Shown here one piece after another: positions 1-5,295 of a stretch of 8,435 nucleotides of DNA. This stretch comes from Deltaproteobacteria bacterium. GTDB lineage: Bacteria > Desulfobacterota > Desulfobacteria > Desulfobacterales > ETH-SRB1. Within the stretch, counting starts at the first letter, position 1. Every line of letters starts with the position of its first letter. Position numbers and translations under genes: made by a program. The notes under the pieces are model-generated. The model was not told the DNA's origin. It worked only from the letters and a program-made list of their open reading frames with translations, and did no database searches. Location of the stretch: contig JAFCZU010000134.1 of assembly GCA_019314185.1 (NCBI GenBank), positions 1-8,435 of the forward strand. Direction: 5' to 3'.

Positions 1-105
1 AGATCCGGATACCTCGTAGCCGAGATTGATAAGAAGTTCGGCAATACCGCTCATTCCGATACCGCCTATTCCTACAAAGTGTATGTGATATTTTTTAAGA
101 TACAT
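1..105 (-). CDS. murC: UDP-N-acetylmuramate--L-alanine ligase MurC, N-terminal fragment (runs off the window)
   Basis: This is the first 35 codons of MurC, the cytoplasmic ligase that adds L-alanine to UDP-MurNAc and so starts the stem peptide. What is visible is the N-terminal Rossmann-like UDP-binding segment, with [17 protein letters not shown] at about residues 9-25. This glycine-rich GIGGIGMSG signature separates MurC from MurD, MurE and MurF. The start is the ATG at 103-105. The next codons ([11 protein letters not shown]) have the usual spacing from the start to the glycine motif. No good Shine-Dalgarno sequence is seen just upstream; the leader there is AT-rich and follows a tandem repeat. 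It lies downstream of murG in the same direction, as expected in a dcw cluster, but after a repeat-bearing gap, so it may be less tightly coupled than its neighbours. Identification is firm despite the short length. Confidence 0.93.
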   Translation of the reverse strand, partial: MYLKKYHIHFVGIGGIGMSGIAELLINLGYEVSGS

Positions 106-120
106 AATGTGTAAATTACA

Positions 121-150
121 AGTGCCTAAAGTGAGCTAAAGTGCCTAAAG
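121..150. repeat. Short direct repeat of GTGCCTAAA in the murC leader
   Basis: Two copies of GTGCCTAAA (122-130 and 141-149) flank a variant GTGAGCTAAA (131-140), giving a period of 9-10 bp. It lies 16-45 bp upstream of the murC start. On the murC strand it reads as spaced CTTTAGGCAC blocks. It could be part of an interspersed repeat family or an operator-like repeat. I see no direct evidence for protein binding. Confidence 0.6.
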
Positions 151-157
151 TTATGGA

Positions 158-203
158 GTCGCTTCGCTCCGGTTGTTTTTTTCAAATTGAAGAGCGAAGC
201 GAC
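158..203. repeat. 12-bp perfect inverted repeat (GTCGCTTCGCTC / GAGCGAAGCGAC)
   Basis: The arms at 158-169 and 192-203 are exactly complementary and flank a 22-nt spacer. The spacer ends in a smaller palindrome, TTCAAATTGAA (181-191). The RNA from either strand could form a strong hairpin. On the murG-to-murC strand no T-run follows the second arm, so it does not look like an intrinsic terminator. The GAGCGAAGCGA arm recurs at 3924-3934 in the murD leader, which marks it as part of an interspersed repeat. Confidence 0.75.
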
Positions 204-207
204 ATCA

Positions 208-390
208 TCATTCATCATTCGATGTTGGACGTTCGATGTTCGACGTTCGTCTTTTCAATGGTTCAGGGTTCAACTTATAACAATCATTGACAATAGCCTT
301 TGCTGCATCAGGTCGGCCAAGTTCTTTTATCCTTGAAGACATGGCTATAAGGGCATCAGGACTTGATGCATAGCGCCTGATTTTTTCAGT
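208..390 (-). pseudogene. murG: Out-of-frame C-terminal part of MurG, with a repeat-encoded tail
   Basis: Read in the frame that starts with ACT at 390-388, this segment encodes TEKIRRYASSPDALIAMSS, then RIKELGRPDAAKAIVNDCYKL. That matches the expected MurG C-terminal helices, including the conserved PDAA near the end. It continues as NPEPLKRRTSNIERPTSNDE and stops with TGA at 208-210. The frame is +1 relative to murG proper, which stops with TGA at 386-388, right at the joint. The last 14 or so residues come from the heptanucleotide repeat at 217-251, so the original stop was probably lost or replaced. It could be a real frameshifted gene, a sequence error, or the product of recoding. Identity as MurG C-terminus is confident; its expression is not. 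Confidence 0.75.
217..251. repeat. Heptanucleotide array, GTTCGAY family, five units
   Basis: Consecutive 7-bp units are ATTCGAT, GTTGGAC, GTTCGAT, GTTCGAC and GTTCGTC. The same unit recurs at 3942-3997 and, inverted, at 3826-3904. It is preceded by GAGCGAAGCGA and TCATCATTCGATGTT, as in the murD leader copy. On the minus strand it is read as the predicted tail of MurG. Confidence 0.85.
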
Positions 391-1342
391 TTTGGAGGAT
401 CATTTCGGCAGCCCCGGCTTTTTTTAGTGAAAGAGCATTTAAAACCTGGTGGTTGTCGGCGGCAAAAGGATACGGCACGAAAATCACTCCTTTTCCGATG
501 GCTGAAACTTCCGCCACAGTTGTTGCGCCAGCCCTGCATATTATAAGATCTGCTCTGCTGTATTGCTGCGCCATATCATCGAAAAATGCTTTAACCGTAC
601 ATGAAATACCACGAGCCATATAAGCATTTTTTATCTTTTCTTTGTCAGCGGTTCCTGTCTGATGCAGGAAAAAAAACTTATCTTTTTCCTTAATAAGCTT
701 CATGGCCTCAATAACAGCCATATTAATACTGTGTGCTCCCTGACTTCCGCCTAAGATAAGAACAGTAAAAGGTTTTTTCTGTCCTAAATATATTTTTTGA
801 TTTCCTGCGTATTCCAGAATTTCTTTGCGTACAGGATTGCCGGTTATATGAATTTTTTTTGAGCTAATGCCGCCACAACATCGGAATGTCTCTATTTTAG
901 TATTTTTGAATGAAACATATATCCGATCTGCAAAATGGGACAATATCCGGTTTGTAATGCCGGGCAGAATATTCTGTTCATGAATGACGATTTTTATTCC
1001 TGACAGCCATGCTCCCAGGCCAACAGGCCCTGCTGAATATCCACCAACGCCCAAAACCAGATCGGGCTTGAAGTTTTTTATGATTTTTATAGATTCAAAT
1101 ATCCCTTTTGGAATTTTTGCGATTGAAACTATCTGGTTCCACAATCCTCGTCCCTTGATTCCCTCCGCAGTAATAGATTGATACATGAAACAGGTTTTTG
1201 ATAAAATTGATATTTCAAACGGTTTTCCTGTGCCTACAAAGAGTATCTTGTTTTTTTTATCTTTTTCCATAAAGGCATCTGCAATGGCAATCCCCGGAAA
1301 AAGATGACCACCAGTGCCGCCGCCTGCAATTATTATACGCAT
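386..1342 (-). CDS. murG: UDP-GlcNAc transferase MurG (lipid II synthesis), C-terminus cut by a frame break
   Basis: MurG is a peripheral membrane GT-B glycosyltransferase that adds GlcNAc from UDP-GlcNAc to lipid I. Visible motifs in order are GGGTGGH (7-13), GVGGYSAGP (98-106), HEQN (121-124), LGGSQGA (197-203), CRAGATTVAE (269-278) and PYPFAADNHQ (290-299), covering both Rossmann domains and the donor site. The ATG at 1340-1342 lies 3 nt after the ftsW stop, with AAAGG-type pairing upstream. The frame ends after GAAEMILQN at 318 residues, whereas the family usually has about 355-370. The missing C-terminal helices are found in the +1 frame just downstream (390-208), and restoring them would give about 377 residues. 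The GT-B C-terminal helices normally pack back on the N domain, so the protein as read is probably impaired. The family call is certain; the state of the 3' end is not. Confidence 0.95.
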   Translation of the reverse strand: MRIIIAGGGTGGHLFPGIAIADAFMEKDKKNKILFVGTGKPFEISILSKTCFMYQSITAEGIKGRGLWNQIVSIAKIPKGIFESIKIIKNFKPDLVLGVGGYSAGPVGLGAWLSGIKIVIHEQNILPGITNRILSHFADRIYVSFKNTKIETFRCCGGISSKKIHITGNPVRKEILEYAGNQKIYLGQKKPFTVLILGGSQGAHSINMAVIEAMKLIKEKDKFFFLHQTGTADKEKIKNAYMARGISCTVKAFFDDMAQQYSRADLIICRAGATTVAEVSAIGKGVIFVPYPFAADNHQVLNALSLKKAGAAEMILQN

Positions 1343-1345
1343 GTT

Positions 1346-2491
1346 TTATTTGACCTTTGAGCTCATTGCTCCGATGTTCATCAATATTCCTATGGATGCC
1401 ATGCTGAACAAAAGTGATGTTCCGCCGTAACTCAAAAATGGCAGCGTGAGCCCCTTGGTTGGCAAAAGGCCAAGAACAACTCCCATGTTCACGCAAGACT
1501 GTAAACCCAGCGCAACCGTAATGCCGGTAGCGAGGAACGATCCAAAAGCATCTCTGGTTTTTATAGCTATGCTGATTCCAATCCACAGAATCAAAGAATA
1601 TAGCGCTATGACAGCGAGAACGCCAAACAGTCCGAGTTCTTCAGCAATGACCGAGAAAATAAAATCAGTATGAGGCTCAGGGAGATAAAATAATTTCTGA
1701 TAACCTTTTCCGATCCCGGTACCCCATATTCCACCTGTGCCAAAAGCCATGAGAGAGTGAATTATTTGATAACCTTCATCGGTCTGATACTGCCACGGAT
1801 CCCAAAAACTCATGATGCGTTTGATGCGATATTCCGCATTAACCATATAAAAATATCCAACTGGAAGTATAATTAGAAGAGGAGATATAAGGTGTCTAAT
1901 GCGCACCCCTCCCACAAACAGCATGATCCATGCAATACACCATAGAATAACCGCTGAGCCGAAATCAGGCTGAAGTAATATCAGCGCTGTAAATGCTCCT
2001 AATACGATAACATGCGGCAGAAAACCTATATAAAAATCTTTGAGCTCATCCTTTTTTTTGCTCATGGAATAAGCGAGATAAAGAACCAGAGCAAAACGGG
2101 CAAATTCAGATGGCTGAAAGTTTAAACTACCGAATCGCAGCCAGCGCGCCGAACCGCCGGCGGAAAAACCGAAGCCTGAAATATGAATTGCGGTTAGGCA
2201 AACAAGTGAAAGTGTCAGGAGCGGATATGTCAGAGAACGGATAAATTTTAACGGAACATGTCTGAAAAAAACCAGAGCGATGATTCCCAGCAGAGAGGCA
2301 AAAGCCTGTTTCTTCAAAAAATAGTAATCTACTCCGAATTTTTTCAATGCAATGGCGGAACTTGCGCTGTAAACCATTACAATGCCTATTCCCACAAGGA
2401 AAAGGACAGGGAATAGGAGCTTGATATCATAATGTTTAGATGTCGCCCGAACTGCGCCTGCCGTCTGATTGTTATTTTTAATGCCTTTCAT
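1346..2491 (-). CDS. ftsW: Septal peptidoglycan glycosyltransferase FtsW (SEDS family)
   Basis: FtsW is a polytopic inner-membrane SEDS protein that polymerises lipid II at the septum together with its class B PBP, FtsI. The 381-residue product has about ten hydrophobic segments after a roughly 20-residue polar N-terminus. SEDS signatures include NFQPSEFARF (124-133), QPDFGSA (174-180), GTGGIWGTGIGKGYQ (251-265), EPHTDFIF (272-279, with the family's putative catalytic Asp at 276), EELG (284-287) and LPFLSYGGTSL (350-360). FtsW rather than RodA is favoured by its place between murD and murG in a dcw cluster. Its ATG overlaps the murD stop as ATGA (2488-2491), which suggests translational coupling, and murG starts 3 nt after its stop. 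Length and motifs are complete; nothing odd is seen. Confidence 0.96.
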   Translation of the reverse strand: MKGIKNNNQTAGAVRATSKHYDIKLLFPVLFLVGIGIVMVYSASSAIALKKFGVDYYFLKKQAFASLLGIIALVFFRHVPLKFIRSLTYPLLTLSLVCLTAIHISGFGFSAGGSARWLRFGSLNFQPSEFARFALVLYLAYSMSKKKDELKDFYIGFLPHVIVLGAFTALILLQPDFGSAVILWCIAWIMLFVGGVRIRHLISPLLIILPVGYFYMVNAEYRIKRIMSFWDPWQYQTDEGYQIIHSLMAFGTGGIWGTGIGKGYQKLFYLPEPHTDFIFSVIAEELGLFGVLAVIALYSLILWIGISIAIKTRDAFGSFLATGITVALGLQSCVNMGVVLGLLPTKGLTLPFLSYGGTSLLFSMASIGILMNIGAMSSKVK

Positions 2492-3807
2492 TGTTTATTA
2501 AGCTCGTTAACTACTTTGCAAAAATCTTCTCCACGATGCGTATAGCTTGTATACATGTCAAAGCTCGCACAGGCAGGGGATAACAGCACAACATCTCCAG
2601 GCGATGCCGCATGGTACGCTGAAGAGACAGCATCATCCATTGAATCAGCGATTTTAATCGATGTTATATGCCCTAACGCTGACTTGATATCCTCTTTTGC
2701 TTCTCCCATTGCTATGATTTTTTTTGTGTGTTGACGAATCAGATCATTAAGAACGTGAAAGTTGCTTCCTTTATCCCGTCCTCCCATAATGAGTATTACC
2801 GGCTTATTAAAAGTTTCGAGAGCCCTTGCAACCGCATCTACATTTGTTGCCTTTGAATCATCGAAAAAATTAACATTATTTATAGTGGCAACATATTCAA
2901 GACGATGGGGAAGACCCTTGAAATTATTCAGAGCCGATTGCACACCTTTTACGGTTCCGCCTGTTGATAGAGCTGCAAGTGACGCGGCATAAGCATTTTC
3001 GATGTTGTGTTTTCCAGGAAGATTCATGCCGGCAAAGTCAAGGGATTTTAAGTTTTTTTCGATTTCGGCATTATTAATTGTATTGTTATTAAAAGGCAAT
3101 TTTCTTGCTTTAATGTTTTTACATAAAGAACATATATACGGATCAGAAGCATTATAGATAGCAGTATCGCTTTCCTGCTGGTTTTCAAATATTCGTATTT
3201 TGGATTTTGCGTAAGCTGCAAAATCCGGATAACGGTCAAGATGATCTTCTGTTATATTAAGCAGAATGCCAATCTTTGGCCTGAAAGTATCGATAGTGTC
3301 TAATTGAAAACTGCTTACCTCAACTATCAGAATATCAACTTTTTCTTCTTTATTCACATAGTCTATCAGAGGATTGCCGATATTCCCGCCTACGAAGACC
3401 GTAAGACCGGATTTTTTAAGCATTTTTCCAAGAAGAGTAGTTGTGGTAGTTTTGCCGTTTGTGCCGGTTACAGCGACAATCGGCTCTTTGATGAATCTGG
3501 ATGCAAGTTCAATTTCTCCCCAGACAGGTATGCCTTTTAACCCGGCTTTTTTTATCGGCAATATTGTGTGAGGAACACCCGGGCTTATAATAATAAGATC
3601 AGCGCTTTCAAATGTTTCAATTTTATGCTGCCCCAGTTCCATACTGATACCCATCTCACGCAATGGCGGTGTATAGGATTCCAGCTTTTCTTCTCCGGCC
3701 ATGTCGGTTACAGTTACTATTGCTCCCCTGTTTTTCAGAAAACGGGAGACTGCTGCTCCTGACCTGCCAAGGCCGACTATTAATATGTTTTTGTTAGTAA
3801 TATCCAT
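2488..3807 (-). CDS. murD: UDP-N-acetylmuramoyl-L-alanine--D-glutamate ligase MurD
   Basis: MurD adds D-glutamate to UDP-MurNAc-L-Ala in the cytoplasm. From the ATG at 3805-3807 the product has 439 residues, a normal length. It shows an N-terminal Rossmann segment NILIVGLGRSGAA (7-19), the ATP P-loop TGTNGKTTT (114-122), EDHLDRY (187-193), a probable carbamylated lysine in AKSKIRIF (Lys 203), PGKHNIENAYAA, GLPHRLEYV, DDSKATN (316-322) and SPACASFD (410-417). These are the Mur ligase and MurD-specific motifs. A TTG at 3817-3819 is in frame, but the ATG gives the usual N-terminus (MDITNKN). No Shine-Dalgarno sequence is visible before the ATG. The 408-bp leader back to mraY is full of repeats, so initiation may be weaker or differently controlled than elsewhere in the operon. 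The stop overlaps ftsW. Confidence 0.96.
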   Translation of the reverse strand: MDITNKNILIVGLGRSGAAVSRFLKNRGAIVTVTDMAGEEKLESYTPPLREMGISMELGQHKIETFESADLIIISPGVPHTILPIKKAGLKGIPVWGEIELASRFIKEPIVAVTGTNGKTTTTTLLGKMLKKSGLTVFVGGNIGNPLIDYVNKEEKVDILIVEVSSFQLDTIDTFRPKIGILLNITEDHLDRYPDFAAYAKSKIRIFENQQESDTAIYNASDPYICSLCKNIKARKLPFNNNTINNAEIEKNLKSLDFAGMNLPGKHNIENAYAASLAALSTGGTVKGVQSALNNFKGLPHRLEYVATINNVNFFDDSKATNVDAVARALETFNKPVILIMGGRDKGSNFHVLNDLIRQHTKKIIAMGEAKEDIKSALGHITSIKIADSMDDAVSSAYHAASPGDVVLLSPACASFDMYTSYTHRGEDFCKVVNELNKQ

Positions 3808-3825
3808 TTGTCGTAACAATTATTT

Positions 3826-3904
3826 GAAAGATGAACGTTGAGCATATTAAAAGATGAACATTGGACATCGAACGTCCAACATCGAATTTTGAATAAGGAA
3901 TTCT
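3826..3904. repeat. Heptanucleotide array, GAACATC orientation (inverse of GTTCGAY family)
   Basis: The 7-bp units include GAAAGAT, GAACGTT, GAGCATA, then after a 2-nt slip GAACATT, GGACATC, GAACGTC, CAACATC, GAATTTT, GAATAAG and GAATTCT. The clear core is 3856-3887. That 32-bp core is the inverted partner of 3942-3973. The outer units are degenerate. Confidence 0.7.
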
Positions 3905-3973
3905 GCCAATTTATAAATTTGCGGAGCGAAGCGATTTCATCATTCGATGTTCAACGTTCGATGTCCAACGTTC
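3856..3973. repeat. 118-bp inverted-repeat element in the murD leader (32-bp arms)
   Basis: The left arm 3856-3887 matches the reverse complement of 3942-3973 at 29 of 32 positions. A 54-nt spacer contains AATTTATAAATTTGCGG and GAGCGAAGCGA. The mRNA could form a long hairpin just upstream of murD. The shape resembles a small non-autonomous inverted-repeat element, but no target-site duplication was identified and the arms are themselves simple heptamer arrays. Confidence 0.7.
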
Positions 3974-3997
3974 GATGTTCGATGTTCGACGTTCATT
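3942..3997. repeat. Heptanucleotide array, GTTCGAY family, about eight units
   Basis: The units are ATTCGAT, GTTCAAC, GTTCGAT, GTCCAAC, GTTCGAT, GTTCGAT, GTTCGAC and GTTCATT. The array follows GAGCGAAGCGA and TCATC, in the same order as the copy at 192-251. It lies between murD and the second, differently composed heptamer array. Confidence 0.85.
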
Positions 3998-4193
3998 TTT
4001 TAATCCCGTCCGACCTCCGACCTCTGACCTCTGACCTCTGGCATCTGATATCCGACATCTGAACTCTGATATCTGACATCCGGTCTCTGATATCCGACAT
4101 CTGACCTCTTACATCCGACATCCGATTTCTAATATCTGACCTCTTGCCTCTTACATCTGATTTCTTACTTTCGATCTCTGTTTTTTGTCCCAT
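3993..4193 (-). CDS. Possible 66-residue heptad-repeat protein encoded by the heptamer array
   Basis: This ORF starts at an ATG 22 nt after the mraY stop and is preceded by AAAGGAG with a 10-nt spacer, a better ribosome binding site than murD has. It encodes seven to eight copies of a 7-residue unit such as SDIRDRM, SDIRVQM and SDVRGKR, spanning about residues 12-62. Putting Met/Arg at position a and Ile/Val at position d gives a formal coiled-coil heptad (V14, I21, V28, I35, I42, I49, V56 at d; M25, M32, M39, M46 at a). Because 21 nt is both three 7-bp units and seven codons, the pattern follows directly from the DNA repeat, so the open frame may be accidental. It has no signal peptide or known domain. 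I do not recognise a family. It may equally be a non-functional leader ORF. Confidence 0.3.
   Translation of the reverse strand: MGQKTEIESKKSDVRGKRSDIRNRMSDVRGQMSDIRDRMSDIRVQMSDIRCQRSEVRGRRSDGIKK
4007..4181. repeat. 25-unit degenerate heptanucleotide tandem array
   Basis: Exactly 25 consecutive 7-bp units fill 175 bp with no slip in register. Typical units are CCTCTGA, CATCTGA, TATCCGA and CATCCGA; the general form is NNYYYGA. The units differ by point changes, yet the 7-bp phase is kept throughout. On the transcribed strand the units read TCAGATG or TCGGATA. It resembles in type the 7-bp STRR repeats known from heterocystous cyanobacteria, although the sequence is different. Confidence 0.9.
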
Positions 4194-4203
4194 GCTTTCA
4201 GCT

Positions 4204-4210
4204 CTCCTTT
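4204..4210 (-). promoter_or_regulatory. Strong Shine-Dalgarno (AAAGGAG) downstream of mraY
   Basis: AAAGGAG lies 6-12 nt after the mraY stop and 10 nt before the ATG at 4193. It serves the 66-codon repeat ORF as the sequence stands. It may be the original ribosome binding site of murD, now separated from murD by the repeats; that history is inference. Confidence 0.55.
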
Positions 4211-4215
4211 GCTCT

Positions 4216-5295
4216 TTATCTTATTTTCAGCGTACTCAACGAAATAAGGGCAAGTGTGATCGCTATTATCCAGAATCGCACTATCACCTTTGGTTCAGGC
4301 CATCCCTTTAGTTCGAAATGGTGATGAAGTGGCGCCATTTTGAAAATCCTCCTGCCGTTTGTTATTTTGAAGAAGCCAACCTGAAAAATGACAGACAGGG
4401 TTTCTATGACAAACAGACCGCCGACAAGTACAAGTAGTATTTCCTGCTTTGTGATAACAGCTACTGTGCCAAGCGCAGCGCCAAGGGGAAGAGAACCGAC
4501 ATCGCCCATGAAAATTTGTGCCGGATAAGTATTAAACCATAGAAAGCCCAGGCCGGCCCCTGCCAGAGCGCCGCAGAAAACAGCTGTTTCTCCGCTTCCT
4601 GATACATAGGTGATTTGGAGATAATCGGCAATTTTGACATGACCTGCCACATAGGCAAAAACCATATAAGTACTTGCCGCTATAATCACAGGACCGATTG
4701 CCAGTCCGTCCAGTCCGTCTGTAAGGTTAACCGCATTTGAAGTTCCAACAATAACAAAAGTTGCAAAAAACACATATCCCCATCCTATATCCGGTGAAAT
4801 ATTTTTTAAAAAAGGTATGGTTACGTGTGTGCTGAAATCATGGTGTAAGCAGACAAGAATTCCTGCCGCAATCGCAAGCAATGACTGCATCAGTATTTTG
4901 TTTAGCATGCTTAATCCCTTGCTTCTCTTTTTTATCAGCATAAGATAGTCATCAATAAAGCCGATTATGCTGTAGCCGATTGTAACGAGGAGAACTATCC
5001 ATATGTAAAAATTTGTAAGATCGGTCCAGAGGAGGGTGGATACAACAATTGAAAAGATAATCAGGGCTCCGCCCATAGTTGGTGTTCCAGCCTTTTTGTG
5101 GTGTGTTTTTGGGCCGTCTTCCCTGATATGTTGTCCGATCTGTTTGCCGGCAAGGGTTTTAATTACCCACGGGCCAAGAAAAAAACAGATCAGCAAAGCC
5201 GTCAGGCTGGCATATATAGTCCGGAAAGTAATGTACTGGAATACATTAAATGCCGAAATAGTTTTATGGAATGGATAGAGTAAATGATAAAGCAT
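4216..5295 (-). CDS. mraY: Phospho-MurNAc-pentapeptide transferase MraY
   Basis: MraY is a polytopic membrane enzyme that transfers phospho-MurNAc-pentapeptide from UDP to undecaprenyl phosphate, forming lipid I. The 359-residue product has the normal length and about ten transmembrane segments. Motifs in order are YITFRTIYA (21-29), [12 protein letters not shown] (65-76), FIDDY (113-117, the paired Asp 115 and 116), [13 protein letters not shown] (187-199), [12 protein letters not shown] (262-273, catalytic-site Asp 265) and the MraY-specific histidine motif [15 protein letters not shown] (320-334). The ATG overlaps the murF stop as TAATG (5293-5297), and GAGGA at 5303-5307 lies 7 nt upstream, so coupled translation is likely. 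After its stop, the tight packing of the cluster is lost because of the repeat-filled gap before murD. The gene looks intact and its function is certain. Confidence 0.97.
   Translation of the reverse strand: MLYHLLYPFHKTISAFNVFQYITFRTIYASLTALLICFFLGPWVIKTLAGKQIGQHIREDGPKTHHKKAGTPTMGGALIIFSIVVSTLLWTDLTNFYIWIVLLVTIGYSIIGFIDDYLMLIKKRSKGLSMLNKILMQSLLAIAAGILVCLHHDFSTHVTIPFLKNISPDIGWGYVFFATFVIVGTSNAVNLTDGLDGLAIGPVIIAASTYMVFAYVAGHVKIADYLQITYVSGSGETAVFCGALAGAGLGFLWFNTYPAQIFMGDVGSLPLGAALGTVAVITKQEILLVLVGGLFVIETLSVIFQVGFFKITNGRRIFKMAPLHHHFELKGWPEPKVIVRFWIIAITLALISLSTLKIR

Larger units (their letters stand above)
106..207. other. Repeat-rich gap between the murG tail and murC
   Basis: This gap lies between the frame-restored end of murG (208) and the murC ATG (105). 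It holds a short AGTGCCTAAAG-type tandem repeat, a 12-bp perfect inverted repeat, and the 5' flank of a heptanucleotide array. No convincing promoter or RNA gene was seen. If murG really ends at 386, the gap is 280 bp long and also contains the out-of-frame remnant of the MurG C-terminus. Confidence 0.7.
3808..4215. other. 408-bp repeat-filled gap between mraY and murD
   Basis: dcw genes are normally nearly abutting, so this gap is unusual. From the mraY side it holds a Shine-Dalgarno plus a 66-codon ORF lying over a 25-unit heptanucleotide array, then a GTTCGAY array and its inverted partner, and then the murD start. I see no recognisable promoter, terminator or RNA gene. Confidence 0.8.

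Noticed and set aside
158..203. Intrinsic terminator between murG and murC
   Set aside because: The hairpin is strong, but no T-run follows on the transcribed strand, and the arm belongs to an interspersed repeat.
345..539. Minus-strand open frame overlapping the murG 3' end
   Set aside because: It is the third frame at the murG break. It matches neither the MurG body nor the MurG C-terminus.
3440..3475. Near-identical P-loop DNA in murD, murE and murF (also near 6315-6345 and 7938-7965)
   Set aside because: This reflects shared ancestry of the Mur ligase ATP site (GTNGKTT / GSNGKTT) and is not a DNA repeat.
3817..3819. TTG at 3819 as the murD start
   Set aside because: The ATG at 3807 gives the usual MurD N-terminus and neither start has a clear Shine-Dalgarno, so the four extra residues are not supported.
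3838..4062. Plus-strand open frame across the murD leader repeats
   Set aside because: Its codons (SNVQ, SDL blocks) are a by-product of the heptamer repeats read on the other strand. It has no good ribosome binding site and opposes the operon.
3826..4181. CRISPR array
   Set aside because: The repeats are 7-bp tandem units without unique spacers of 30 bp or so, and no cas genes are present.
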